Below are positions 8,179 through 19,100 of a DNA stretch of 64,000 bases, piece by piece. The notes below the pieces were generated by a model. That model did not search any database and was not told the origin of the DNA. It saw nothing but the letters and a program-made list of their open reading frames with translations. The position numbers and the translations under genes are program-made. The first letter of the stretch is position 1, and each line of letters starts with the position of its first letter. The stretch is from Methanobrevibacter sp. UBA412 (GTDB lineage Archaea; Methanobacteriota; Methanobacteria; Methanobacteriales; Methanobacteriaceae): contig DAGJ01000004.1 in assembly GCA_002495685.1 (NCBI GenBank), forward strand, positions 75,134 through 139,133, in the 5' to 3' direction.

Positions 8179-9384
8179 ATGTTAAAAAGAGATAAACGAT
8201 GGTCTGGTGAAGAAACTTTACTAGTGACTAGACCAAATTTTTTTCTAAGTAATAAAGGCATTATGATTGCAGTAATATTACTTGGAGTAATTTTTTATGT
8301 CTACACAGCCACCATTCAATTTGTAGCCAATTTAACCGTTAACACCATCAACTTTGTACAATGGCCTCTAACAGAATACACAGCAATAGCATTCTTAGTT
8401 ATAGGTATATTAATTGTTTTATACATATTATTTGAATTATTATCTTGGTCTTCATACAAATATACTATAACTTCTGGTAGGATAATAACTGAAAGTGGAG
8501 TTATAAGAAAAGATAAATCTAGTATGCCTTATAACACTATTCAAGATGTTGTCATAAGTCAAGGAATCGTAGGTAGAATGATAGGTATAGGATCAGTACT
8601 ATTATATAGTGCATATGATGGTAAGGATTTACAATTAACTCAAATATCAAATCCTCATGAAGTTGAAGAGATAATTTTTGAACAGTTACAATATAGTAAA
8701 TTTCAATCACAACCTGTTACACCTATTCATAATAATATGGGGCCTGAAAATTCATATGGGTCTCAAAATCAAGAACCGTATAATCAGTATAATCAACAGA
8801 ATAATCCTTATCAGAATCAGTATCAGGAACCTGTTGAGAATAATCCTTATCAAAATCAGTATCAAGATCCAGAATCATTTTCTAAAGATTATGGTTTCAG
8901 TACTAACTTATATACTATGGATGATCAAGAAAGAGGTTATGCTTATCATGATAGAGAAAATCCGGATTTAAATAATATAAGAAATCAACAAGAATATTCA
9001 CATAATCCTGTTGATGATCGTGACTTTGATAATAATATTAAAAGAGCTATGCGCAATATGGATGGGGATGTAAAGTTTAGAAATAATGAAAATCCAAATT
9101 TAAAATCCCATAATCTTTTTGAAGAATTAGGTAAAAATAAAAATGGTCCACATAATCTTTTTGATGATGAACGTGAGGAATATTATAATGAACCTGAACC
9201 ACAAGTTCAACCTAATTATCAACAATCTCCTTCTCAGTTCAATGAATATGAGGATTATGATTATGCTCCTTATTTAAATAATGATGATGAACCTGTTGAA
9301 GAAATTCATAATGAGAATCATAGAAATCTTGAAGATAGTGATATTATGAAACGTCATGATTTAAAATTTAAAAAGAATAAATAA
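8179..9384 (+). CDS. PH-domain (bPH2/YdbS-like) membrane protein with long disordered tail
   Basis: Two transmembrane segments (about residues 27-50 and 66-92) are followed by a bacterial-type PH domain (YTITSGRIITESGVIRKDKSSMPYNTI, IGSVLLYSA ... NPHEVEEI), as in YdbS/DUF304 proteins. From residue 175 the tail is about 225 residues of Asn/Gln/Tyr/Pro/Glu-rich, probably disordered sequence. It contains a near-tandem NNPYQNQYQ repeat (two copies, DNA about 8800-8870) and repeated NLF-D/E-E/D patches (HNLFEELG, HNLFDDER). No clear Shine-Dalgarno stands before the ATG. Function of the family is unknown; the tail suggests partner binding (inference). Confidence 0.75.
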   Translation: MLKRDKRWSGEETLLVTRPNFFLSNKGIMIAVILLGVIFYVYTATIQFVANLTVNTINFVQWPLTEYTAIAFLVIGILIVLYILFELLSWSSYKYTITSGRIITESGVIRKDKSSMPYNTIQDVVISQGIVGRMIGIGSVLLYSAYDGKDLQLTQISNPHEVEEIIFEQLQYSKFQSQPVTPIHNNMGPENSYGSQNQEPYNQYNQQNNPYQNQYQEPVENNPYQNQYQDPESFSKDYGFSTNLYTMDDQERGYAYHDRENPDLNNIRNQQEYSHNPVDDRDFDNNIKRAMRNMDGDVKFRNNENPNLKSHNLFEELGKNKNGPHNLFDDEREEYYNEPEPQVQPNYQQSPSQFNEYEDYDYAPYLNNDDEPVEEIHNENHRNLEDSDIMKRHDLKFKKNK

Positions 9385-9485
9385 TTTCAATAATTTAATT
9401 TTTTCATCTACTTCATGTATGTACTATCACTATTTTTCACATTACTAATTATATGCTCATAATTTAAAAAAATATTATGCTCTCT

Positions 9486-9509
9486 ACGTTAACTTAACAA
9501 TGTTAACGT
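9486..9509. repeat. Perfect inverted repeat between convergent genes
   Basis: acgttaac (9486-9493), 8-base spacer, gttaacgt (9502-9509). It is in the 202-base gap where the PH-protein gene and the minus-strand ProC-like gene meet tail to tail. Each arm is itself close to a gttaac palindrome. It may be a protein-binding site or part of a termination structure; no T-run follows directly. Confidence 0.5.
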
Positions 9510-9586
9510 AATTATTATTAATCAATAAATCATTTTAAAAGAATTAAAAAATAGACTAAAACAAAAATAAGATAAAAAATTTTAAT

Positions 9587-10408
9587 TTAATATTTTTTAA
9601 GTAAAATTTTAAACAATTCTTTACTGTCCTCACTAATTTCAGAATCTAAATAATCTAAACCAAATTGGGTAATTCCTCCAGGAGTAGCAACTTTTTCTAT
9701 AACTTCATTTGTTTCAAAACTATCATCTAAAATTAAACCTGTACCTAATAAAGACTTAGTTATTAAATAAACAACATCATCTTTACTAAAATTACTATTT
9801 TTATCAGCAATATCCGCTATTTTTTCAACAAGTAAAGATAATAAAGCTGGAGAACAACTAGTTAAAATAGTTGCTATTTTTAAATCTTCATAATCATGAA
9901 CTACTTTAACAAAACTAAACTCATCAAATAATCCCTCAATAAAAACTCTTTCAGGATTAGAAACATTAGAATTATGAGTAAATAAAGTTATACCTTTTCT
10001 TCTATTATTTGATGTTATTTCAGAAGCTTGTCCAACATAAGAAGCTAATGTAGGGATTACAATACTTAAACTACCTTCATAATAATCTTCAACTTCTTTG
10101 AAGTTTATACCTGCACAACTAGTAATTATATGAACATTATTTTTTAAATAAGGTTTAATTTCACAAATCACATCTTTAAAATCAGGACTTTTTACACAAA
10201 TAATTATAACATCACAATTTTCAGCAATCACTTTATTATCATCAGTAATAGTAACATCTGGATAAATTTCTTTTAAACTTTCAATTTTACTCATGTTATG
10301 ATTACTTACAAAAAGAACCTCATCTTCTAATAATAAATCTAATTTCAAAATATTATTAACAATCATGGATCCCATGTTTCCATAACCTATTAATCCAATA
10401 TTAAACAC
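9587..10408 (-). CDS. Pyrroline-5-carboxylate reductase family protein (ProC-like)
   Basis: 273 residues. The N-terminus is a Rossmann dinucleotide-binding fold (IGLIGYGNMGSMIVNN) followed by VIIICVKSPDFKDV and the ITSCAGINF strand, as in ProC. The C-terminal all-helical dimer domain ends with TPGGITQFGLDYL, close to the family signature TPGGTT. Family members reduce pyrroline-5-carboxylate to proline with NAD(P)H. The IPTLASYVGQASEI segment differs from canonical ProC (MPN) so the substrate may differ. The gene lies 24 bp behind the alpha/beta-hydrolase-fold gene on the same strand, so the two are probably cotranscribed. Confidence 0.75.
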   Translation of the reverse strand: MFNIGLIGYGNMGSMIVNNILKLDLLLEDEVLFVSNHNMSKIESLKEIYPDVTITDDNKVIAENCDVIIICVKSPDFKDVICEIKPYLKNNVHIITSCAGINFKEVEDYYEGSLSIVIPTLASYVGQASEITSNNRRKGITLFTHNSNVSNPERVFIEGLFDEFSFVKVVHDYEDLKIATILTSCSPALLSLLVEKIADIADKNSNFSKDDVVYLITKSLLGTGLILDDSFETNEVIEKVATPGGITQFGLDYLDSEISEDSKELFKILLKKY

Positions 10409-10432
10409 TTAAATCACAACCTTTTAATTTTT

Positions 10433-11260
10433 TTATTCTTCAACTATTTGTGGATAAATCTTAACATTACCTTCTTTAATAAAATCAACCATAATTTCAT
10501 TAAAAAGCTTAGGTTCTAAAAGATTCCACATATGTAATGCTTTATCAATTTTCAAACATTTAGCACTTGGAAACTTAGAATGGAATAATACACTACTATA
10601 ATTCACAACTCTTTCATCTTTAGTACCAAAAGCTATTAATAAATCTTTACCTTTATCCACATCTTTTACTTCAGGTATTTTATAATTTAATGCTTCAAAA
10701 CTAATATCTTTTAAATCTTTTTGGCTTATATTTTCATAACTAAATTTCATTTTTTTAGAAAATCTTCCAGAAAAACCATAATTTGCAAGCCAAGCTTTAG
10801 TTAAAAAACCCTTAGGTTTATTATCTAAAATCTTTTTTGTATTATCAAAAATATTAACCATACTGGTTTCACGTTTTTCAAAACCAACATCCTCAGGACT
10901 TGAAATGCCTGTAACTATTATTTTATCTACAATTTCTGGATACTTACATAAAAGTTCAAATGCAATTAAACCACCAGTTCCAATACCAACAAGATTCACT
11001 TTATCCTTTTTAAAACTAGGTTTAATCTTCATTAAAATAAACTCTTTAATAAGTTCACATACTCCTTTAATAGTAAAAGTATCCATAGGAGGACTATTTC
11101 CATGATTAGGTAAATCTAAATAAATACAATCATAATTTTCTAATTGCCCTTTTTGTTCTTCCCAAATCCAATTTGATAATATTTTAGGGTGTAAAAAAAT
11201 TACTGTCTCTTCATTACCTAGTCCTTCCTCTTCATAAAATAATTCATTAACATTTATCAT
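10433..11260 (-). CDS. Alpha/beta-hydrolase-fold protein lacking the nucleophile serine
   Basis: 275 residues with the order of the alpha/beta-hydrolase fold: VIFLHPKILSNWIWE (oxyanion region, HP instead of HG), LDLPNHGNSPP, the nucleophile elbow LVGIGTGGLIAFELL, the acid GTKDERVV and the histidine ALHMWN. At the elbow the usual G-x-S-x-G reads G-I-G-T-G, so the serine position is Gly and a Thr sits one place later. The acid and His are kept. It may be a non-catalytic member or use the shifted Thr. First gene of a two-gene minus-strand unit with the ProC-like reductase; substrate unknown. Confidence 0.72.
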   Translation of the reverse strand: MINVNELFYEEEGLGNEETVIFLHPKILSNWIWEEQKGQLENYDCIYLDLPNHGNSPPMDTFTIKGVCELIKEFILMKIKPSFKKDKVNLVGIGTGGLIAFELLCKYPEIVDKIIVTGISSPEDVGFEKRETSMVNIFDNTKKILDNKPKGFLTKAWLANYGFSGRFSKKMKFSYENISQKDLKDISFEALNYKIPEVKDVDKGKDLLIAFGTKDERVVNYSSVLFHSKFPSAKCLKIDKALHMWNLLEPKLFNEIMVDFIKEGNVKIYPQIVEE

Positions 11261-11398
11261 AATTTTTCAAATCACCAATAGTTTTATTTATATAAAAAAT
11301 TTTAATAATAATTAATTTAAATATATTATATTAATATTAATTAAACTTTTAATAAAAATATATTATTTCATGAATTTTATTTTCAGAGGTTAAAAAAT

Positions 11399-12622
11399 AT
11401 GAAAGCTGATTCAGTAAAAATAGGAGAAGGTGTTTACTGGGTAGGGGCATTAGATTGGGATGCTAGAAGTTTCCACGGATACTCCATACCAGGAACCACA
11501 TATAACTGTTATCTTGTATTTGGTGAAGAAAAAACAGCATTAATTGATAATGTTTATGCTGGTATGTCTCCACAATTATATGCTAGAATACAAGATGCAT
11601 TTAAACAAGAAGGAAAAGAAGACGTAAAAATTGATGTATTTATACAAAATCATTCAGAAGCAGATCATGCAACTTGTCTTGCTGAAACTTTAAAAAAATT
11701 CCCTGATGCAGAGGTATATGCATCACCAAATTGTAATAAATTTTTAAAATTACAATACTTTGAATTAAAAGATCAAGAAATCAACATAGTAAAAACTGGT
11801 GATGAATTAGATTTAGGTGGTAAAAAATTCACATTCATCCAAGCACCAATGCTTCACTGGCCAGATAATATGTTCACTTTTTTAAATGAAGATGGAATAT
11901 TATTTTCTAATGATGCTTTTGGACAACATGTATGCTTATCTCAAAGATTTGCGGAAGAAAATGATTCAGATTTTATTAAAGATGCTGCAAGAAAATATTA
12001 TGCCAATCTTGTAACTTTTGGTTCACCTTCTGCAAGACGTAAACTACAAGAAGTAGCAGATTTAGGTTTACTTGAAAAGATAAAAATGATAGCACCATGT
12101 CATGGTGAAATTTGGAAGAATCCTGAAACCATATTAAATTATTACACTGATTGGTCTCATGGAGTTTGTAAAGATAAAATCACAGTTATTTATGATACAA
12201 TGCATCACTCCACTGAAAAAATGGCTTATAGTGTAGCTGAAGGAATCATGAGTGAAGGTGTAGAAGTGAAAATGTACTTCATGCAAGAGGATGGAGCAGA
12301 TGATGTAGTGTCTGATGTTTTAGATAGTAAAGCTATTGCAGTAGGTGCACCTACAATGATGAACAATCCATTTCCACGTATAGGAAACACTATGTACTGG
12401 TTTAATTGTTTAAACTTTAAACAAACCACTAGTATTAAAAAAGCATTAGTTTTCAGTTCCAAAGGATGGGGTGGAGGAGCTGTTAAGAAACTTGAAGAAT
12501 CTCTTGAAGGTGCAGGATTTGAAATATTTGATGATGTGGAAACAACATTCACACCTACAGAAGAAATTCTTGAAGAATGTTATGAAGCTGGTAAAAAACT
12601 AGCTAAAACTATAAAAGAATAA
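11399..12622 (+). CDS. fprA: Coenzyme F420H2 oxidase (A-type flavoprotein)
   Basis: 407-residue flavodiiron protein. The metallo-beta-lactamase half carries the diiron ligands HSEADH (near 82-87), a later His (HWPDN), D of FSNDAFG and H of APCHGEIW. The C-terminal flavodoxin domain begins TVIYDTMHHSTEKMA and holds the FMN segments GAPTMMNNPFPRIG and SSKGWGGGAV. In methanogens this cytosolic enzyme reduces O2 to water with F420H2 and protects against oxygen. The start has the Shine-Dalgarno cagaggt (11383-11389). Single gene, flanked by AT-rich gaps. Confidence 0.93.
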   Translation: MKADSVKIGEGVYWVGALDWDARSFHGYSIPGTTYNCYLVFGEEKTALIDNVYAGMSPQLYARIQDAFKQEGKEDVKIDVFIQNHSEADHATCLAETLKKFPDAEVYASPNCNKFLKLQYFELKDQEINIVKTGDELDLGGKKFTFIQAPMLHWPDNMFTFLNEDGILFSNDAFGQHVCLSQRFAEENDSDFIKDAARKYYANLVTFGSPSARRKLQEVADLGLLEKIKMIAPCHGEIWKNPETILNYYTDWSHGVCKDKITVIYDTMHHSTEKMAYSVAEGIMSEGVEVKMYFMQEDGADDVVSDVLDSKAIAVGAPTMMNNPFPRIGNTMYWFNCLNFKQTTSIKKALVFSSKGWGGGAVKKLEESLEGAGFEIFDDVETTFTPTEEILEECYEAGKKLAKTIKE

Positions 12623-12747
12623 AATTTACTTTTTTTATATTCTTAATTTTCTAATTTTTTTTTTTAATATATTATATATAATAATTACATTTGAAAAAAA
12701 AAATGGAAATTTTACTATTTTTTTAAATATTATTTTTGGTGAAAATT

Positions 12748-13422
12748 ATGGAATTTGAAGATATTATACATGAGTTAGAATCTAATCAAAATTTAGATAA
12801 TATTAAAGGTATGGAACGATTTGGGATAAAAACTTTAAAAGCTTATGGTGTTAGAATTCCTTTTTTACGTAAAATAGCTAAAACAGTTGGTAAAAATCAT
12901 GAATTAACTTTACAATTATGGGATTATGGATATCATGAAACAAGATTACTTGCTACCATGGTTGAAGATCCCGGTAAAGTAACTGAAAATCAGTTAAACG
13001 AGTGGGTTTATAGTTTTTATAGTTGGGATATAGTGGATCAAGCTTGTTTAAATCTTTTTGATAAAGTTCCATTAGCAATTAATAATATTCCTATCTGGGC
13101 TCAAGCTGAAGAAGAGTTTGTTAAACGTACTGCTTTTAGTCTTATAGCAGTTTTAGCAGTTCATGATAAAATCTCATCTGATGATTATTTTTTTAAATTT
13201 TTTCCAATTATTAAAAATGCCTCTTTAGATAATCGTAATTTTGTACGAAAAAGTGTAAGTTGGGCTTTACGAAGTATTGGTAAACGTAATATTGTTTGTA
13301 ATCAAAATTCTTTGGATTTGGCTTATGATATTCTTGAAATGGGTAGTAAAAGTTCTAAATGGGTTGCTCGTAGTGTTATTAAGGAGTTAAGTAGTGATAA
13401 AGTTCAAAGTAAATTTTCTTAA
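12748..13422 (+). CDS. AlkD-like DNA alkylation repair protein (HEAT repeats)
   Basis: 224 residues, all helical, with the DNA alkylation repair family features: YGVRIPFLRKIAK, the HETRLLATM helix, the Trp/Asp-containing SFYSWDIVDQ (catalytic Asp region of AlkD), EEFVKRTAFSLIAVLA, and the basic RNFVRKSVSWALRSIGKRN HEAT helices. AlkD glycosylases remove bulky or cationic alkylated bases without base flipping. I chose the ATG at 12748 because ggtga (12738-12742) can serve as ribosome-binding site; a TTG at 12736 is the alternative. Monocistronic. Confidence 0.87.
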   Translation: MEFEDIIHELESNQNLDNIKGMERFGIKTLKAYGVRIPFLRKIAKTVGKNHELTLQLWDYGYHETRLLATMVEDPGKVTENQLNEWVYSFYSWDIVDQACLNLFDKVPLAINNIPIWAQAEEEFVKRTAFSLIAVLAVHDKISSDDYFFKFFPIIKNASLDNRNFVRKSVSWALRSIGKRNIVCNQNSLDLAYDILEMGSKSSKWVARSVIKELSSDKVQSKFS

Positions 13423-13463
13423 ATTTTAATCAAAATATTAAATTAACTTTTTGTAACTTTTAA

Positions 13464-13482
13464 CCGTAAAGCTTTTATATAA
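13464..13482 (+). promoter_or_regulatory. BRE/TATA of the thermosome gene
   Basis: ccgtaaagc (13464-13472) directly followed by ttttatataa (13473-13482) is the best BRE plus TATA in the gap before the chaperonin gene. It implies a start near 13505 and a leader of about 150 bases. Confidence 0.5.
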
Positions 13483-13655
13483 CCTCTAACCCATGTTATA
13501 AATGATGAATAAACAATAATATTTATTCTTAATTTTAATAAAAAAATTAAATTTTAAAATGAAAAACCATAAAACAAAGTTTAAAGCTCTTAAAAGCTAA
13601 AAAACGAATTTTATGTAAATTTTTTAGAAAAAATAAAATATGAAGGTGGATAATA

Positions 13656-15329
13656 ATGGCAAATGGAAATCAACAAAATCAACCAATATTCATTCTACGA
13701 GATGGAACAGAAAGATTCCAAGGAAGTAGAGCAACAAAAATGAACATACTAGCAGGAAAAACTTTAGCAGAAACAATTCGTACAACCCTTGGACCTAAAG
13801 GGATGGATAAAATGCTAGTAGATGGTATGGGAGATATTGTTGTAAGTAATGATGGAGCAACCATACTTGGAGAAATGGATATTACACACCCAGCAGCAAA
13901 AATGTTAGTAGAAGTAGCTAAAAAACAAGATGATGTAGTAGGAGATGGAACCACTACAGTAGTAGTGCTTGCTGGAGAATTACTTAAAAAAGCAGAAGAA
14001 CTTTTCGAAAATGGAGTTCATGCAAGTACTGTCCTAAGAGGATTCACCTTAGCATTAGATAAAGTTATAGAAATATTATTTGGAATATCAATAGATGCCA
14101 ATGATAAAGAAACTTTAGAAAAAATTGCAAAAACCGCAATGACTGGAAAAGGAACAGATGTCGCAGCTGATGAACTTTCAGATGTAATAGTAGAAGCAGT
14201 TTTACGTGTAGAAAATAATGGAAACGTTGATAAAAAAGACATAAATATACAAAGAGTTAATGGTGGAGAAATTTCCGAATCAGAAATAATAGATGGAATA
14301 CTCATAGATAAAGGTCGAGCTTTACCTTCAATGCCTGAAGAAATAAATGATGCAAAAATCGCATTATTAAAATATCCAATAGAACACAAAGACACTAACA
14401 CTGATTCCAAAGCAAACTTTTCTAGTCCAGAACAATTACAAATGTTCCTTGATAGTGAAGAACAAGAATTAAAAAATATGGTAAATAATATTGTAGAATC
14501 AGGAGCAAATGTTTTATTCTGTCAAAAAGGAATTGATGATGTTGCAATGCATTACTTAGCTAAAAATGGAATATATGCAATAAAACGTGTTAAAAAATCA
14601 GACATATCCCGTATTGCAAAAGCAACTGGAGCTGAATTAGTAACCGATATTAAAGATTTAACCTCAGATAAACTTGGTACAGCAGGACATATCTTTGAAA
14701 AGAAAATATTCGATCAAAAATTTACTTTTGTAGAAGAATGTGATAATCCTAAATCCTGTAGTATAATAGTAAGAGGAAGTACAAGACACATATCCTCAGA
14801 AATTGAAAGAGCTTTAGAAGATGCATTAGGAGTAGTTTCAGCAACAATTGAAGATGAAAAAGTTGTTATTGGTGGAGGATCACCAGAAATTGAAATGGCT
14901 AAACAATTAAAAGCATATGCTGATACTATTGGAGGAAGAGAACAATTAGCTATTAAAGCATTTGCTGAAGCATTAGAAATTATTCCAAGAACTTTAGCAG
15001 AAAATGCAGGGTTAGATGCAATTGATGTTCTTGTAGATCTTAGAAGTGCACATGAAACAAATCCTTACATGGGAATCGATGTATTCACCGGTGAAGTAGT
15101 TAACATGAAAGACCGTGGAGTAATCGAACCACAAAGAGTTAAAAAACAAGCAATCTTATCTGCAGCAGAAGCATGTGAAATGATATTACGTATTGATGAT
15201 TTAGTTGCAGCAGAAGGATCATTAAACAAACCAAACAAAGCAGAAGGAATGGATGACCCAGGTAACCTTCCACCAATGCCTCCTCAAGGAGGAATGGGTG
15301 GTATGGGCGGCATGCCTCCAATGATGTAA
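13656..15329 (+). CDS. Thermosome (group II chaperonin) subunit
   Basis: 557 residues, standard length. Equatorial ATP-binding motifs [21 protein letters not shown] and [16 protein letters not shown] are all present, as is the family [14 protein letters not shown] region. It ends in the Gly/Met-rich tail [13 protein letters not shown] that projects into the folding chamber. ATP-driven folding cage in the cytosol. The start follows the Shine-Dalgarno gaaggtgga (13641-13649). Which paralog (alpha or beta) cannot be decided here. Codon use is biased as expected for a highly expressed gene. Confidence 0.96.
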   Translation: MANGNQQNQPIFILRDGTERFQGSRATKMNILAGKTLAETIRTTLGPKGMDKMLVDGMGDIVVSNDGATILGEMDITHPAAKMLVEVAKKQDDVVGDGTTTVVVLAGELLKKAEELFENGVHASTVLRGFTLALDKVIEILFGISIDANDKETLEKIAKTAMTGKGTDVAADELSDVIVEAVLRVENNGNVDKKDINIQRVNGGEISESEIIDGILIDKGRALPSMPEEINDAKIALLKYPIEHKDTNTDSKANFSSPEQLQMFLDSEEQELKNMVNNIVESGANVLFCQKGIDDVAMHYLAKNGIYAIKRVKKSDISRIAKATGAELVTDIKDLTSDKLGTAGHIFEKKIFDQKFTFVEECDNPKSCSIIVRGSTRHISSEIERALEDALGVVSATIEDEKVVIGGGSPEIEMAKQLKAYADTIGGREQLAIKAFAEALEIIPRTLAENAGLDAIDVLVDLRSAHETNPYMGIDVFTGEVVNMKDRGVIEPQRVKKQAILSAAEACEMILRIDDLVAAEGSLNKPNKAEGMDDPGNLPPMPPQGGMGGMGGMPPMM

Positions 15330-16102
15330 GAAATTTATATTAAATTTTTTAACATCTTTCTTTTTTTTTATTTCTTTCATTAAAACTTTTTTAAAAAATT
15401 TTATTTATTTTATATAATTAATTATTTCAAATTACTTTCCTAAAATTTTTAGTTTAATAATTAACTAACTTTTAGTTTTAAGTTTTCGAAAGTAAAAAAA
15501 TTCTTAAATTTCATTACTACTTTAAATTCTTAAATTTCAACCGATATATTCTATAAAAATTTACTTTAATTAAAACTTAAGATTTTAAAAGAACTTAATC
15601 AAAAATTAAAACTTAACTATTAAACTTTTTTTAAGGTAATAACTTAAATATTACTTAATTTATCCAGTAATAAGTTAAAATCTTTAAATTTTTATTAAAT
15701 TATTGATTTATTTTCCTTTTATCTTAATTTAAAGCTTTAATATTACATATCTATTTTCATGTCATAATATTTTGTGTAATTATTATCAATAAATTTTAAA
15801 ACAATAAAATTTTTTTTAGATACATTACCATTTTTTAAACTTAATTTAATGATTTTTCCCCTTTATTTAATGTAATTAAACTATAAAACTCCTTTTTAGG
15901 TTTATTTATTAGTTAGAAACTTTTATATTATAATAACACTATAAATCTTAACCAATCTATTTTGGATGAACTATTAAAAAAAAATTCTAAGATGGATTGT
16001 TTTTATTTTAAAAAAATGTTATTACCGATTTTTTTACTTAGAAAATATAAAAATATTTTTCCCGTAAAAAAATATAAAGTGGTAATATTGTGAGGTGAAA
16101 CA
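15330..16102. other. Long leader/intergenic region before the giant surface protein
   Basis: About 770 AT-rich bases without an open frame or RNA gene that I recognise. A plausible promoter is the TATA-like stretch in acttttatattataa (about 15918-15933), giving a leader of roughly 150 bases. In that leader tattacc (16020-16026) can pair with ggtaata (16081-16087) just upstream of the Shine-Dalgarno gaggtga (16092-16098). A short direct repeat ttcttaaatttca occurs twice near 15500-15540. Confidence 0.5.
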
Positions 16103-19100
16103 ATTTCAATTGGGAGTAAAACTTTACTAGTCGTACTCTTAGTTTCATGCTTCGTTTCTATAAGTGGAGTATGTGCTACTGAATTAAACAATCAAACTAG
16201 TATTGAAAGTTCAGACAATGGAATTTCAAATAGCAATCAAATTACTATAGATAATAATAGTAGTCTAAGTACTGGTTCAAGCAATTCAAATATTTTAACC
16301 AGTAATGCTAATGGAAATGATGACAGCAATTATACAACAAATAATGATAATAATTTAAAATCATCTAATGCAGTCATTTCATTATCTAATTCAGATTCTA
16401 GTAATATAAACACTATATTAACTGGATATAATTTTACTGAAATTTATGGACAAGGATTAAATTACACAGTTTTATTAACACAAGCAGATGGAACTCCAGT
16501 TATTGGACAACACATTGCGTTAAATTTAACTAATCCTTCTAATGGTTTAAGTAAAATTTATTGGGCAACAACTGATTTACAAGGTAAAGCTTATCTTCAA
16601 ATCAATTTATTTCCTAATGATTACACAGCAAAAGCAAGTTTTGGTGGATTCACTACAAGAAATAATGTAACTTATAATCCTAGTACTGCTTCAACAAACA
16701 GTATTACAGTATATTCCGCTACAACCAATTTAACATCAACAATTATTAATGTAAATCCTTATACGGCTGTTTTGGGTCAAAATGGATATTTTAATTTCAC
16801 ATTAGTTGATGTTAGTGGTAATCCTATCTCAGGACAAACTGTTTACTTAACTTTATCTAAAGGATCTGCAAGTAAAGTATATACAATTGTAACTGATTCT
16901 ACTGGTAAAGGATCAATGTTAATAGGTTTAGGTGCTGGAACTTACACTGCTGAATTAAATTATAAAGGTAATAGTAAGTATTTAGCTTCTGCAGCTTCTA
17001 CAAGTATAACTATAACTAATAATAATGTTAATATTAAAGATACGGTTATTAGTGGAACTACTGGTTCAATACAATATGGAAGTAATTATGAAGTTGTGTT
17101 ATTAGATTCTAATGGAAATCCTGTATCTGGTCAAACAATATATTTCACTATTTCAAAAGGAACAACAAATGTAACTTATTCCAATGTAACCAATAGTAAA
17201 GGAATAGCTTACTTAAAACTTAATCTAGCTTCAGGAGCATATAATATGACTTACTCTTTTGAGGGTAGTAATACTTATGCACCTATATCTGGAACAAGTT
17301 CATTTTCTATATATGAAACTGTAACTTCCGTTTCAGGTAATGCTTTATGGCTATTTGGTAAGAATATGTACTCTGTTGATTTAGATAATTTAAAAAACAA
17401 TGGAGTTAACGCTATATTTCTTAGTTATGGTGCATTTTCATTATATACTAAAAGTGCTATTGAATCTTGGATTTCAACAGCAAGTTCTAAAGGGATAGAT
17501 GTTTATATTTGGATGCAAATATTACATGAAAATGGATCATTTTATAATCCAGTTATATCTTCAACTGGTGCTATAAATACTACATTACTTGATTCTAAAG
17601 TTAATGATGCAATCACTTACGCATCCACATCTGGAATTAAAGGAGTATTATTAGATTATATTCGTTATGAGGGTAATGCTTACCAATATAATGGTTCTAC
17701 TGCAGCTATTAATACATTTGTATCAGAATTAACAAAAGCTATTAAAACTGTAAACAGTAACCTAATTGTTGCAGGAACTATCATGCCAGAAACTACTTCT
17801 GGAGCATATTATTATGGTCAAGATGTATCTCAACTAGGACAATACTTAGATGTATTAATGCCAATGTTATACAAAGGAAACTATGGTAAAACTAGTACTT
17901 GGATAACAAGTACTACTAAATGGTATGTTCAAAATGGTGCAGGGGCATTAGTTTGGGCAGCATTACAAGGATATAAATCTGATAATGATGTTACATTACT
18001 CAGTGCAACTGAACTTGCAAATGATGTTCAAGCAGCATATGATGGTGGAGCATGTGGAGTTTCTGTATTCCGTTATGGTTTAACAAATATAATAAATTTT
18101 ACAAACTATGAATCCATTGTGAATAATAATGAAACTACTATAAGTATAGATTTAATTGGAAGTGCTGCAACATCACTTAAAGATTTAATTGAAAAAGATT
18201 ATGAAGGGCAGATTCCTGAATATGTTGGAATTAATGGTGTTAAATATACTACACCACAATTCCTATACTTCTTATCTACAGCAATTGCAGAAATTAATAA
18301 TGGTTCTACAGCTAATATTCCCATAATATCTATTAGTGGTCCATCTGGATCAAAAGGAACAAGTGTATTATCTAATATGAATAAAACTGATTATCTAAGT
18401 TTAGCAAATTCAATTAGTAATTATATGTCATCAACTAATTCTGCTAATCCTGGTATAAGCTCAAACATTGGAGTTATTCAATATAATACAATTGTTTATA
18501 CATTTACAAAAGTTATGGCTTATTATTATAATCATAAAACACTCCCCGCTAGTGTAGTTGTTACTGATATTTCTGATAATTATTACATTAACGTAATAGC
18601 TAGACCAAGTGCAAGTAATTATACTGGATTTAAATATGCTTATTATAATACAACTTTCATTAACTATTGTCCAGATTGTGATTTATATGGAACATTATTA
18701 ATTAATCCTAAAAATGTATCTGAAGTTGAATTAACATGTGCAATTTGTGATTCTGATTATTGTGCAGTAACTGGTAAAGAAAAAATCGTAGGATCTACAA
18801 AAGTTTTAACTAAAGTTGGAGTTAATGTTCTTGTAAATGCTACTTCTGATAATAGTACAGATAATGGTTCAGATATTGTTGGTTCTTTAAGTATTAATGA
18901 TATTAAATCTATTGCAAATACAGTTAGTCAATCTGTTTTAAGTACTGGTTATTTACCAAGTTCTGTAACTTATAATGGTGTTGAATATACTATTGCTCAA
19001 GTATCATATTTAATGGGACAAGCTATTTTAAATATTAATAGTGGTAATAATAATGCTGTTGATTTTGTGGATGTTAATTCTCCAAATAATTCAACAGGTA

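Noticed and set aside
8678-8971. 97-codon frame within the PH-protein tail
   Set aside because: Overlaps the real gene in another frame; Ile/Arg/Met-rich nonsense from the repeat DNA.
16772-16774. TTG at 16772 as start of the giant surface protein
   Set aside because: The same frame continues upstream for over 660 bases with a signal peptide and a full Ig-like domain; no ribosome-binding site at 16772.
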